Source of the DNA: a virus
Direction: 5' to 3' (one strand)
Length of the DNA: 56,873 bases
IMG/VR virus record: IMGVR_UViG_3300025809_000002
Span: 1 to 56,873 of that record
How positions within the stretch are numbered: position 1 is the stretch's first letter; every line of letters begins with the position of its first letter. Below, piece after piece: positions 15,763-24,858 of this stretch. The notes below the pieces were generated by a model. The model saw only the letters and a list, made by a program, of their open reading frames with translations. It did no database searches and was not told the DNA's origin. A program made the translations under genes and the position numbers.

Positions 15763-16717
15763 CAAAAAACCACAACTAACTGAAGATCGCAACACATTCA
15801 AGCCGTTCAAGTACCCTTGGGCATATGATGCTTGGCTTCAGCATGAGCAGAGCCACTGGCTGCACACTGAGGTGCCTATGGGTGAAGACCTGAAAGACTA
15901 CCAGAATAAACTGAAGAAGGAAGAGAAAGAATTCCTTACAAAGATCTTACGCTTCTTTGTACAAGGGGACTTGGACATTGGTGACGGCTACTACACCCAT
16001 TACCTGCCTGTGTTTAAGCAGCCAGAGGTGCGGATGATGATGTCAGGCTTTGCTGGTCGTGAAGCCCTACACGTTGCTGCTTACGCCCACCTGATTGAGA
16101 CCCTAGGCTTGCCTGAGAAGACCTACAACGAGTTCCTACAGTACGGTGAGATGGTGGAGAAGCATGACTACTACCAGAACCTAGGCGATGCACCAATGGC
16201 AGAGAAGATTGCCACGATTAGCGCCTTTGGTGAGGGGATGCAGCTGTTCTCTAGCTTTGTTATGTTGCTCAACTTCGCCCGTCACGGCAAGCTTAAGGGA
16301 CTAGGTCAGATCATTGCTTGGTCCATCGTGGATGAGACGCAACACGCTGAGGGTATGATCAAGGTGTACCGTGATTGGGTTAAACAGAACCCAGAAGAAA
16401 GCAGCAGTGACCGCATCAAAGAGATTGCTCAAGAGATGGTGGCGCTGGAAGACAAGTTCATTGACCTCGCCTTCGGTATGTACGAGGTTGAAGGACTGAC
16501 AGCAGAGGAAGTAAAAGAATACATCCGCTACATTGCTGACCGTCGCTTGATCAGCATGGGCATGAAGGGTGTGTTCAAGATTAAGAAGAACCCTATGCCT
16601 TGGGTTGATGGAATGCTTGGTGTTAGTCACACAAACTTCTTTGAGCAGCGTGTCACAGATTATTCTAAAGGTGCCACTAAAGGTACATGGGATGATGTGT
16701 GGGGTAAGGCAGCTTAA
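15755..16717 (+). CDS. nrdB: Class Ia ribonucleotide reductase, small subunit
   Basis: 320 residues, ferritin-like. Diiron and radical residues can be matched to E. coli NrdB: D72, E103 and H106 in REALHVAAY, radical Tyr Y110 at the same +4 spacing after the histidine, a glutamate in FGEGMQLF, and the E-x-x-H pair in VDETQHAEG. It generates the tyrosyl radical used by the large subunit. The start lies inside the thioredoxin gene, indicating coupled translation of all three proteins. Confidence 0.95.
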   Translation: MTNKKPQLTEDRNTFKPFKYPWAYDAWLQHEQSHWLHTEVPMGEDLKDYQNKLKKEEKEFLTKILRFFVQGDLDIGDGYYTHYLPVFKQPEVRMMMSGFAGREALHVAAYAHLIETLGLPEKTYNEFLQYGEMVEKHDYYQNLGDAPMAEKIATISAFGEGMQLFSSFVMLLNFARHGKLKGLGQIIAWSIVDETQHAEGMIKVYRDWVKQNPEESSSDRIKEIAQEMVALEDKFIDLAFGMYEVEGLTAEEVKEYIRYIADRRLISMGMKGVFKIKKNPMPWVDGMLGVSHTNFFEQRVTDYSKGATKGTWDDVWGKAA

Positions 16718-16719
16718 TG

Positions 16720-16728
16720 TGTTACAAT
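16720..16728 (+). promoter_or_regulatory. Possible extended -10 promoter
   Basis: TG-T-TACAAT (TACAAT 16723-16728) lies just after the nrdB stop and before the small genes at 16750-17526 and the tRNA. A -35 box is not evident. It could give separate expression of the distal genes and tRNA. Confidence 0.35.
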
Positions 16729-16749
16729 ATTTCTTTTTGAAAGCTTTTT

Positions 16750-16935
16750 ATGATACGATTTGCACTAAGGCAAGGTATTGGATTTGACATTGAATACAAT
16801 GATGAAATCTGTTATATTGCTATAGGAGAAGACGGTCGTGAAATGATGTTGGGATTTAATGGCATGATCATTAAACTCCCTTTCATTCAGATTGATTGGG
16901 GTGAGATGTATGAATTGGAGATTAATCAGAAATGA
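16750..16935 (+). CDS. Small hypothetical protein
   Basis: 61 residues, beta-rich (FDIEYNDEICYIAIGEDG) with no recognised motif. The ribosome site is weak (GAAAG). It overlaps the next gene by four bases. Confidence 0.55.
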   Translation: MIRFALRQGIGFDIEYNDEICYIAIGEDGREMMLGFNGMIIKLPFIQIDWGEMYELEINQK

Positions 16936-17117
16936 GCGATAACAAACCAAGAGTTTCGTACCAGTTTAAGGAAGGACACTATGCCTTCTTTAAAGGTAAA
17001 ATGAATAACCTACATCACCCCGAATCACATCGGGGCAAAGAATGGCAGCGGGGTTTTGACAGAGCCTATTTTGAAAACTTAGATAGGATCACTCGCCATG
17101 CAGAACAAAAGGTTTGA
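16932..17117 (+). CDS. Small basic hypothetical protein
   Basis: 61 residues, rich in His, Arg and Lys, with HHPESHRGKEWQRGFDRAYF. The HRGKEWQRGFDRAY pattern resembles small phage proteins with a conserved GxEWxRGFD segment. Function unknown. It overlaps the next gene by 20 bases. Confidence 0.55.
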   Translation: MSDNKPRVSYQFKEGHYAFFKGKMNNLHHPESHRGKEWQRGFDRAYFENLDRITRHAEQKV

Positions 17118-17526
17118 TAAAGAATTGTTTGACAAGTACGACAAGATGGGACGAGACATTGTCAAATCCTATGTCGGACAGTGGGGCATGGTTGCTGAAG
17201 ATAACCCTGATAGATACGGTGTAGACCTGAATCTATATGCCGAAGGTAAGCTGGTAGGGGTTGCTGAGGTTGAGGTGCGAAACTCTTGGAAGACTGTAGA
17301 GTTTCCTTACGAAGATCTTAATGTACCCCACAGAAAGAAGAAGCTGTTAGAGAATGACATTGACACCTTCTTCTTCTCCATCAATGCTGAAGGGTCTGCC
17401 TTGTTCTTCTGTAAAGCAGAAGATGTGCTGTCATCAGAGGTGAAAGAAAGCCGCAACAAGTATGTTTATAAAGGGGAACACTTCTACAAAGTCCCCCTTG
17501 ATAAGCTTACTCATGTAGCTTTGTAA
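17098..17526 (+). CDS. PD-(D/E)XK nuclease-like protein (tentative)
   Basis: 142 residues. RYGVDLNLYAEGKLVGVAEVEVR has the spacing of a PD-(D/E)XK core: an aspartate in the first strand, then an E-x-E pair where the second strand normally carries E-x-K. The final lysine is replaced by Val-Arg, so activity is uncertain. It is followed by an aromatic FFFSINAEGSALFFCKAED segment. Single proteins of this type in phages may act in host DNA degradation or recombination. It is the last rightward gene and ends one base before the tRNA. Confidence 0.5.
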   Translation: MQNKRFDKELFDKYDKMGRDIVKSYVGQWGMVAEDNPDRYGVDLNLYAEGKLVGVAEVEVRNSWKTVEFPYEDLNVPHRKKKLLENDIDTFFFSINAEGSALFFCKAEDVLSSEVKESRNKYVYKGEHFYKVPLDKLTHVAL

Positions 17527-17603
17527 CTGTCCCTAGCTCAATCGGATAGAGCAACAGCCTTCTAAGCTGTAGGTTGCTGGTTCAATTCCAGCGGGGCAGG
17601 CCA
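17527..17603 (+). tRNA. tRNA-Arg (anticodon TCT)
   Basis: A full cloverleaf of 77 bases: acceptor CTGTCCC/GGGGCAG (one G-U pair), D stem GCTC/GAGC, anticodon stem ACAGC/GCTGT with loop CTTCTAA, T stem GCTGG/CCAGC with loop TTCAATT, discriminator G and an encoded CCA. It reads AGA, a codon used often in the late genes. It fills the gap between the two convergent units exactly: the upstream stop ends at 17526 and the last leftward gene stops at 17604. Confidence 0.95.
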
Positions 17604-20600
17604 TTACTTCCTGCTAGCCAGTCCACCCTTTGCCAACTTAGAAGCTGCTTCTTGGATGGCTCTGGTGGCTGGTACTCTGTTATCTGATTTACGGATATCA
17701 TCCATGTTGTCTGCAATCTTACGCAGCAGCTTAGCTCTCTCCACAGACCCCTGCTTCTCTAACACATCTGCAATGTTTCGCAGTGGGGTGGGATACAAAG
17801 GTGAAGCAGCCACCCGTGCTGTGTACTGCTGACCCATCCCTGTCTTTGTTGATGTGATCTTTGCAGCTGCAGCGTAGGATTTAAACAATTCACGCACAGC
17901 TTTGTATGAATTATTAGCAGCGATCCTCTGCTCTTTCTCTGGGAGTGCTTGGAATTTCTTAGTGTCGTTAGCAACAGCTGCATATGAGTTATACATCTGT
18001 ATAGCTGCACTACGCTTCTCAGCAATCGGCTCATAATCAGCAAGCTTACTTGCCGCAGACTCATCTGCTTTGTTAATCATCAGCTTGTCTGCTTCAACAA
18101 ATGCATCCTCTGTTTCATTCATGTTACCTGTGCGAGGTAGAGATAATGGGCGAGTTGATAAGGGGTCACCACTAATGCTCTGAGCAATGACATCCAAGTC
18201 TTGATTGTTATAAGCTTCTCTAGGCATGTTTACACGGCTGAACAAGTAGTCAGCATAAGGCATCTTTGTAGAAACAATAGCTGACGGGTCTCTTCCACCA
18301 AAAGAACCTGTATTAAATTGCAAGTTTAAGTCTTTGGTGAAAGACGGAGCAGCCACTTCCAGCTCTGTCTGTTTAAACCTTTCTCTTTGTGGTTTAGCAA
18401 AACCTGACTTAGCCAATCCTTCTGCTCTATTTGGATTACCGTGGAAGAGTTCAATCGGAGGTGTGTCTTTGTACTTAACACGAAGACGATCTAGTTCCTT
18501 TTGTTTCTTCTGTGCAAGATCTTTAAACAATGATCTATCTTTTGCTTTACTTGGGTCAGCTTCTCTTTTATTTAATACTCTAAAGTCACCTTGTGTGATA
18601 CCAATAACAGAATCTTCAACACCTTCTACCTTTAGCTTAGGGAATCGTTGTGTACGAACCTCACGTATCTGTTCAATCATATCATTACGATCATTCAGAT
18701 TGTTAATTGTTTTCAACGGACCTTTGATTGCACGGTCGGACACCATAACAACAGGCTCTTCATCAACAGGCTGCATCAAACCTTTAGTAGTTGGCGGAGC
18801 TTCGGCTTCCTTCTGTGCAACAGTCTTGGTAAAGTCGTAGGCACCTTCATCATCTATGAAGTCAAAGATGCTGCCAGCACCGGGGTGTGGTTCGTCATCT
18901 ACATCTTTGCCCATGTGAATAAACACAGTGTTGTCATACTTCTCTGGGTGGTTCTTCTTTAAGAACTCCATTGAAGAAGCACCCTCAAACTCTGAAGCCT
19001 TTGCTTCAGCAGCAGCAACTTCTTCTGGTGCATACTTAGACAAACCACTGACTTGTATTGTGGAAGGAGGTATCGCTTCTTCTGTTTGCTTAGCTAGCGA
19101 TGCTTCAATTTCTGGGGCTACAGGGGGCGTAGCTTTGACGGCAGCTTTTTTCTGCATCTCTTCCATCAGATCTGCTGATGTCTTCTTGCCTGAAGATTTA
19201 ACCAATCCTTTTAAAGCTGCTTTACCTACAAAGCCGCCAGCAGCCATCTCTATAGCTTTCATTTTTTTCTCGTACACATCTATAGCCATGTAGTCTTTCG
19301 CTTTTTCCAGCGTTACACCATCATGATCATCAGCATACATCTCATTGATAAGCATCCGCTTTTCTTGAGAGAATTTATTGTATTTATTTTTATACACTTT
19401 CTGTATATCAGCGGCCTTGTATGTACCATTGACAATCTTCTTAGCTATAGCTGTGCTACGGTTAATACTGCTTTTTAAAGCAAGGCGTTTCTTCAGCGGG
19501 GATAATGCTTGATATGTAGGACTCTTAAGTGTATTACCAACATTTCTCATCACTTGATTGTTAGCTTCCTCAGTATATAAACGGTCGTATTCTTTATCAC
19601 CAGAGGGACTACCATACAAACGCCAAGCCTCAAAGTTAAGTTTGGCAACTTCCCTTTCAATAGGATTTTTATATGGATCTTTTCTAAAACCAACTAAGCG
19701 GTTAAAGAACTGACCTTCTCTAATGATAGGTCCTTCACGTAACCGAGGTATTGCTTCAGGTAAATCTTCTTTCCATCCGGGAATCCTAGACTGTATACGT
19801 TTCTTTACAGCGTCTGTATTTATAAGAGGTAGGTCACCCTCAAAACCTAAAGCGTTTACTGCCGGTCCTACAATTGGTACATCTTTAACTCTAACAGTAG
19901 CGTCTGTATCAATAACATTAGGGTCACGGGCAACAGCCCCTTCTTCGTTAATTAAATCATACAAGTCATAGAAATTTTTAACGACAAAAGGTTGTGTAAA
20001 TCTAGTAGCAAAATCACCAAACATCTTACCAACAGTTATAGCCCACTGCTCTGCTTCTTTTTCTGTATCAATAGAAGCAATAAGCTGATCTGCTATTACG
20101 TTTTGAGAACCTGCTGGCATCTTCATGCCGACAACAGCTTGATAAGCGTCTGATATTTTATATGGAACACCTTGTTCAGCCCGTGCGAATAAGTCAGCAA
20201 CAGCAAAGTAAGGAGCAAGAGGGAACAAGGCACGAATATCTGTAGTGCTTCCATCATCATTCTTAACGTTGTACCACTCTGTATCTAGATTATTCATCCT
20301 GTAATCGTATGCAGCCATCAGACCACCAAGTCCAACACTGCCTTGCATAACTTTTAAATTACCGTCCCGCAAAGCTTTTGTAGCTTTGTCTGTTTCGCCT
20401 GCATTTTTAGCAATAATGTATTTAGCATAATCAGAGCCACCTCCTACAAGACCTCCGATAGGACTATATCTATACTGGAAAGCCATAGCATTAGCCATAA
20501 ATCTAGGGAAAGGAATAGCTAATGAGCTGCCGGGCCATTGCTCAATAAGACGAATAATCCTCCCGGCTCCTGCTTCAAAGGCTCCTTCTATACCTCTCTT

Positions 20601-22754
20601 GCCGGGCTTAGGCATATAACTAAACGAAGCTTTTAGTGCATCATCAACAGCACGGCTAAGGACTGCTGTAGGAATTAGCTTACCTTCCTGTATCATCTTG
20701 TACATATCCATGCCTTGCCTACGCATACTTGTCTCAACGGAGGCAGTGAAGATAGCTCGTCTAAAGAATACATCCTGTGCTGTGTTTAGTACGTTAGCCA
20801 TCTTACCTATACGAGAGATATCTCTGTTAGATGTTTCTTGTAAAGCACTAAGTAGGTTGTTGCGTAGGGTAGGAGAATGCTCTAGCAGAATGTCAGTAAC
20901 CTCACCAGCCAGTCCGTTCTTTTTCATGTATACAAAAGTGCGGGTAGCATCTTGGAGACTGCCAGCTAAAGAATCTGCTGCTCTCTTAAAACCTTTACCT
21001 TGAACTCCATCTTTAACTGCAACACCTAAAGAATAAAGAAGACCTTCCATGATATCAGAGCCAGACTTAGCAGTTAGACCTATAGCAGTGCCTGCAACGT
21101 TACGCATAGTGGTATCAACGCCACTGGTAATCCACGCCTTACCTTCTCTCTCTACACGGTTGACTCCATTTAAACCAGCACGGAATATTTCCCAAGCTCC
21201 TGTAGATTTCTCATCGTAGAGGTCCTTCATTTGCTTATCAAACTCAGGATCAGCACCTCTAAGTCTTTTCATCAATTGAGATGCATTAGAGTATTGCTGC
21301 ATAATTCTAGCAGCATCGGACACCGTCACCTTATTTGCCGCAGCAAAGTCAGCAGGGGTTAATCCCTCCGCACGAATAGCTCTTTCTAACACAGCATCAT
21401 CAATGGTATCTAAAGAAGCAAACACCCTCTCAATAGCATCACTTGTTTTCTGTGATGGCTTAATCATAAACTCAGGGTCATCTTGAATGACACGCAACGC
21501 AACACGCACAGCTCTGCCACTAAGTTCAGTGGCAATCTTAGCGTCCACCATAGCGCTGGCTGGTCCAAACTGATCTAGTATCTTAGCGCCTTCTTTCTTC
21601 ACGAAGTTAGAAACTTCTTCATCAATCTGTTTATTAACAGGATCAATTAGTTTCTTCTCCAAGGAAGTAACAGGAGATGTAGGTGACTGAGGAATAACTT
21701 CCTCTGCTCTTTTCTTTAACTCTTCTTTAAGAAAGCCTTCTTTTGGTTTTGTTCTAGTAGCGGCTTTACCACCAGCATAACCAGCAGTGGCTCCAGATAG
21801 AAGCATAGCAGCGCCTACTCGCCAAGGGTTAAGCTCATCCACCTCTTCACCCGCTGCCTCAGACACTGCTTGTTGAATGCGCTGATCAACAATATCTCCA
21901 CCACCGCCAACAAGAGCTTCAGTGGCTACAGATGTACCAATAGTGGTGGCTTTCTTAATGGCTTCAGAGGTGGCTTTACTTACTGCAACGCCAGCCCCTT
22001 TACCAAAGATAAAACCTAGGTAGTTTAGAGGGTCAGTTACAATTGCTTTAACAGCATCAGCATAAGGACGGAAACCTGCCTGACCTCCCTTCTCAGTGAC
22101 GCCTGCTGTTTCTTGGTACACCTTATGGACAAGAGCGGTCTTTGCCGCATCCTCTGGAGAAGCGTTGCGGATGTAGTTAAGCTCAGGTAATGCTTCCATG
22201 AGAACGTTAAGCTCTTTCCCTCTCATGCTCTCCATCCAATCAGCCACGAATTCTTGTCTAGTTTCGGTGGTCTTCTCACCACGTCTCATTCTAATTAAGT
22301 CTTCGGTTGTAGCAGTGCGATCAGATTCCAGATTAGTTATGTCACCTTTAAACTCACGGCCTGATCTAGCTTTAGCGTAGTCTTGGATAATATTAAACAG
22401 ATCATCCCTTTGCCATAAGTCATCAAACGTGTATGTAGAAGGGGCGCTCTTTTCTGGCTCCATATCCATACCAGCAAACTCGCTAGTGGGGTCAATGGGC
22501 ATGAAGCCTGCTGTAGGTACGTCAGAGGTGGTTGCTACAGGTGTTTCGTTTAACTGGCGAAGTTCTTGTTCATAGTCAACTGGCTGCTCTGTTTTAGTTT
22601 CGGTGGTCTGCTCACCACGCCTCATGCTAATTAAGTCTTCGGTTGTAGCAGTGCGATCAGAGTCAAGACTCAGTTGGCGTAGCTCTTCCTCGTAATCAAC
22701 AGCCTGTTCTGCTTCTAAATTCCGCAGCTCTTCTTCGTAGTTAATATCTGCCAT
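17604..22754 (-). CDS. Giant internal virion / DNA ejection protein with ADP-ribosyltransferase-like C-terminal segment
   Basis: 1716 residues, the largest gene. The N-terminus repeats a YEEELRxL motif three times and a TATTEDLIxMRRGE unit twice. Then comes a glycine/alanine-rich, membrane-active-looking stretch (about 225-330) and a long helical body. This size and place fit an internal virion protein like T7 gp16, which enters the cell ahead of the DNA. Residues about 1432-1560 carry ELFHGNPN (H1438-G), AAPSFTKD and NETEDAF, in the order of His, Ser/Tyr-x-Thr and Glu motifs of ADP-ribosyltransferases; this is tentative. The C-terminus ends in AKGGLASRK, a motif shared with other virion proteins here. 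Confidence 0.75.
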   Translation of the reverse strand: MADINYEEELRNLEAEQAVDYEEELRQLSLDSDRTATTEDLISMRRGEQTTETKTEQPVDYEQELRQLNETPVATTSDVPTAGFMPIDPTSEFAGMDMEPEKSAPSTYTFDDLWQRDDLFNIIQDYAKARSGREFKGDITNLESDRTATTEDLIRMRRGEKTTETRQEFVADWMESMRGKELNVLMEALPELNYIRNASPEDAAKTALVHKVYQETAGVTEKGGQAGFRPYADAVKAIVTDPLNYLGFIFGKGAGVAVSKATSEAIKKATTIGTSVATEALVGGGGDIVDQRIQQAVSEAAGEEVDELNPWRVGAAMLLSGATAGYAGGKAATRTKPKEGFLKEELKKRAEEVIPQSPTSPVTSLEKKLIDPVNKQIDEEVSNFVKKEGAKILDQFGPASAMVDAKIATELSGRAVRVALRVIQDDPEFMIKPSQKTSDAIERVFASLDTIDDAVLERAIRAEGLTPADFAAANKVTVSDAARIMQQYSNASQLMKRLRGADPEFDKQMKDLYDEKSTGAWEIFRAGLNGVNRVEREGKAWITSGVDTTMRNVAGTAIGLTAKSGSDIMEGLLYSLGVAVKDGVQGKGFKRAADSLAGSLQDATRTFVYMKKNGLAGEVTDILLEHSPTLRNNLLSALQETSNRDISRIGKMANVLNTAQDVFFRRAIFTASVETSMRRQGMDMYKMIQEGKLIPTAVLSRAVDDALKASFSYMPKPGKRGIEGAFEAGAGRIIRLIEQWPGSSLAIPFPRFMANAMAFQYRYSPIGGLVGGGSDYAKYIIAKNAGETDKATKALRDGNLKVMQGSVGLGGLMAAYDYRMNNLDTEWYNVKNDDGSTTDIRALFPLAPYFAVADLFARAEQGVPYKISDAYQAVVGMKMPAGSQNVIADQLIASIDTEKEAEQWAITVGKMFGDFATRFTQPFVVKNFYDLYDLINEEGAVARDPNVIDTDATVRVKDVPIVGPAVNALGFEGDLPLINTDAVKKRIQSRIPGWKEDLPEAIPRLREGPIIREGQFFNRLVGFRKDPYKNPIEREVAKLNFEAWRLYGSPSGDKEYDRLYTEEANNQVMRNVGNTLKSPTYQALSPLKKRLALKSSINRSTAIAKKIVNGTYKAADIQKVYKNKYNKFSQEKRMLINEMYADDHDGVTLEKAKDYMAIDVYEKKMKAIEMAAGGFVGKAALKGLVKSSGKKTSADLMEEMQKKAAVKATPPVAPEIEASLAKQTEEAIPPSTIQVSGLSKYAPEEVAAAEAKASEFEGASSMEFLKKNHPEKYDNTVFIHMGKDVDDEPHPGAGSIFDFIDDEGAYDFTKTVAQKEAEAPPTTKGLMQPVDEEPVVMVSDRAIKGPLKTINNLNDRNDMIEQIREVRTQRFPKLKVEGVEDSVIGITQGDFRVLNKREADPSKAKDRSLFKDLAQKKQKELDRLRVKYKDTPPIELFHGNPNRAEGLAKSGFAKPQRERFKQTELEVAAPSFTKDLNLQFNTGSFGGRDPSAIVSTKMPYADYLFSRVNMPREAYNNQDLDVIAQSISGDPLSTRPLSLPRTGNMNETEDAFVEADKLMINKADESAASKLADYEPIAEKRSAAIQMYNSYAAVANDTKKFQALPEKEQRIAANNSYKAVRELFKSYAAAAKITSTKTGMGQQYTARVAASPLYPTPLRNIADVLEKQGSVERAKLLRKIADNMDDIRKSDNRVPATRAIQEAASKLAKGGLASRK
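22260..22328 (-). repeat. Coding repeat unit A (TATTEDLI...MRRGE)
   Basis: About 69 bases near-identical to 22596-22664, 336 bases (112 codons) apart in the same frame, inside the 1716-residue gene. Each encodes the segment from SDRTATTED to RRGExTTET. The third-base differences are few, so the duplication is recent or constrained. Confidence 0.8.
22596..22664 (-). repeat. Coding repeat unit B (TATTEDLI...MRRGE)
   Basis: Partner of the unit at 22260-22328. It lies between two copies of the YEEELRxL motif at the extreme N-terminus, suggesting that a short linear-motif cassette was duplicated. Confidence 0.8.
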
Positions 22755-22757
22755 AGC

Positions 22758-24194
22758 TTATTCTCCTATTATGGCATATCCATTTTTTTTCATATCTTCC
22801 ATGATTGTAGCTACATCTGTTGGTAAGGTATTATTACGGTTTTCAGCTCTCTTAGCTGCCATTTGTCTAATTTGGTCCATTGTAACTTTTTTCTCTTGAG
22901 GAGCTTCCTGTGCTGCTGGTGCTGCTTGTCCTGTCGCTGGCGGTAACACCACCTTTGGCTTTTCTTGTCCATCGGTATTAGGATCAGCAGAAGGCATAGG
23001 CGTAAAGATTGGTCTACCTTGATCATCAAAAGGTATTAGCATGGAGCGCAGAGCGGTAGCTACGTCTGTGTTAACAGGCACACCATTTTTATCTAGGTAA
23101 GGCTGTGCCATTTTCTCAATAACAGATCTTGCATAATCGTTCACTTCTTTTCTCTTCGCAGAATCTTGACCGATATAGTTGTAAGTACCACTACCATCTG
23201 GTAATGTCTCAATGATTAGATCTTTTGACTGCTCTGGACCAAATTTTTCATTGAGCGCTCTAGACGCAGTGCTAGAGAACAGTCGTGCTAATATACTAAC
23301 AGTAGGAACACCGCTGTCTTCTTTCTTGCCCTTAGCTTCAATAGCTAATACTCTGTCGTATTCTTTTTCAGCTGCTGCTCGTATCTCTGGTGTTTCACCA
23401 TTTAGCATAGTCATCTTTAAAGCACCAACAGTTGAAGCCCAGTTAGCTTTGTCTGGGTCAAGAGTATCTTTAATTGTTCGTAAACCATCGTAGGTATTCT
23501 TAGCTGAGAGAGCTTGCTCACTATCTTTACCATATTCAGAAACAGCATCAGCATATGACATACCTGCTTCTTGTAAACGCCCTTCAATTGTTTTCTTCTT
23601 CTTCAAGAACCCCGAAGAAACACTACCCATAGAACCTAAGTCAGAAACAGGGGCAGCGCCTTCTGCATATGCGTCCAGCTCGTCAGCACCCACACCATAC
23701 TGCTCAGCGTACATCTGTCTTTTTCTTTCGCTGGGAGAAACATCAATGAAACCAAGCAGTTTATTAGTCTGTCCTTCAGCCGGTTTCACTTCACCAACTT
23801 GTGGCTGCACTCTCTGTTGCACCAAGTCCATTGCTGTTGTAAATTTTTCAGGCATCTCTCCAACTTTTACATAGTTAGATAAGATATTAGCTTTCTCATC
23901 ATCACTGAAGCCCTCTTCATGAGCCTTCATCAAAGTGTCGTAGTTAGTCTCGGTACTGATAGCAGCTGCTATTTGCTGTTCCGTCGCCATAGGGTAAACA
24001 GAGCTAAAGTTTTTAACTCTAGTTTCATAAACCTTTCTTAACTCGGAGGCTTCTTTCTGCCGTGTCAATCTGTTAGAAGCGGCTAAGTTAAAACGATTAG
24101 AAAGAATCTTTTCTTCTTTTTCCCGCTCATCTTCAATACGAGTGGCTAAAGTTTTAGCGAAGCCTGTAGCAAAACCTTTTAAATTAATCCCCAT
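22758..24194 (-). CDS. Internal virion protein (T7 gp15-like position)
   Basis: 478 residues, charged and helical throughout. A coiled-coil-like N-terminal part (TRIEDEREKEEKILSNRFNL) and a proline/alanine-rich hinge near residue 410 (PPATGQAAPAAQEAPQEKK) are visible. Its place directly upstream of the giant ejection protein fits a partner in the ejection complex. There is no catalytic motif. It overlaps the preceding gene by 11 bases, and a three-base gap separates it from the next. Confidence 0.6.
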   Translation of the reverse strand: MGINLKGFATGFAKTLATRIEDEREKEEKILSNRFNLAASNRLTRQKEASELRKVYETRVKNFSSVYPMATEQQIAAAISTETNYDTLMKAHEEGFSDDEKANILSNYVKVGEMPEKFTTAMDLVQQRVQPQVGEVKPAEGQTNKLLGFIDVSPSERKRQMYAEQYGVGADELDAYAEGAAPVSDLGSMGSVSSGFLKKKKTIEGRLQEAGMSYADAVSEYGKDSEQALSAKNTYDGLRTIKDTLDPDKANWASTVGALKMTMLNGETPEIRAAAEKEYDRVLAIEAKGKKEDSGVPTVSILARLFSSTASRALNEKFGPEQSKDLIIETLPDGSGTYNYIGQDSAKRKEVNDYARSVIEKMAQPYLDKNGVPVNTDVATALRSMLIPFDDQGRPIFTPMPSADPNTDGQEKPKVVLPPATGQAAPAAQEAPQEKKVTMDQIRQMAAKRAENRNNTLPTDVATIMEDMKKNGYAIIGE

Positions 24195-24660
24195 TATTTT
24201 CTCCTCTTGCCATCAAGCCTTTTGGCTGAGGTTCTTCTTTATCCTTAACAGAAGATTTTACTTCTGCAATAATTTCTTTTAACATTTTTTCACTAACAGC
24301 TTTAGGTTTCTTTGAATCTTCAGGGGTAGTTTTATAACCAACACCACTGATATCGCCAATAGTCTTAATGATCTCAGCAATAATAGGGAAGGCAATTAAA
24401 CCAACATCAACAGAGTGGATGCCTTGCATTACGGATGCCTTCATAAACGTGTTAGCTAAGTCTGTTACAGTGGCATCTCTAGAAAGAACGTCAGCGATGC
24501 CGTCAACAGCCTCATCGCTTGTTAAGCGTTCTGTGTAGAAGTCTACGACATCAGCAAGTTTCACGTACTTTGGAGGCTGCTCCCAAGGATAATTACCCGG
24601 CTCACCTGTTAGTGACATACCGGGTACGGGGTTAGTATTGAATACAAGATCAGCGTCCAT
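24184..24660 (-). CDS. Virion-associated protein, unknown function
   Basis: 158 residues. Asn-Pro-Gly-rich start (FNTNPVPGMSLTGEPGNYPW), a helical middle with a hydrophobic GLIAFPIIAEII stretch, and a lysine/glutamate-rich tail. It lies among internal virion genes and overlaps both neighbours by about 11 bases. Probably a structural or ejection accessory protein; no family recognised. Confidence 0.6.
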   Translation of the reverse strand: MDADLVFNTNPVPGMSLTGEPGNYPWEQPPKYVKLADVVDFYTERLTSDEAVDGIADVLSRDATVTDLANTFMKASVMQGIHSVDVGLIAFPIIAEIIKTIGDISGVGYKTTPEDSKKPKAVSEKMLKEIIAEVKSSVKDKEEPQPKGLMARGENNGD

Positions 24661-24853
24661 TGATCAACTCCTGTTTTGTTTTTCTAATCATAGAGATATA
24701 ATTAGCAACCTGACTGTCTGTGTCAGTGCCTTGTTTTGTTTTTGTTGGTATCTTGGAAGGAGACAGTAAACCAGAAGCTGGTGTTTTCTTTACTTTCGGA
24801 TCTTCAGCAAGCATGCTGTCAATCTTCTTCATATACTTAGAATAGTTTTTCAT
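24650..24853 (-). CDS. Small basic protein, unknown function
   Basis: 67 residues from the ATG at 24853, just after the stop of the 824-residue gene. A longer in-frame start would run into that gene and give an unlikely cysteine-run N-terminus. Basic, with KTPASGLLSPSKIPTKTK in the centre. Function unknown. Confidence 0.6.
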   Translation of the reverse strand: MKNYSKYMKKIDSMLAEDPKVKKTPASGLLSPSKIPTKTKQGTDTDSQVANYISMIRKTKQELINGR

Positions 24854-24858
24854 AATTA

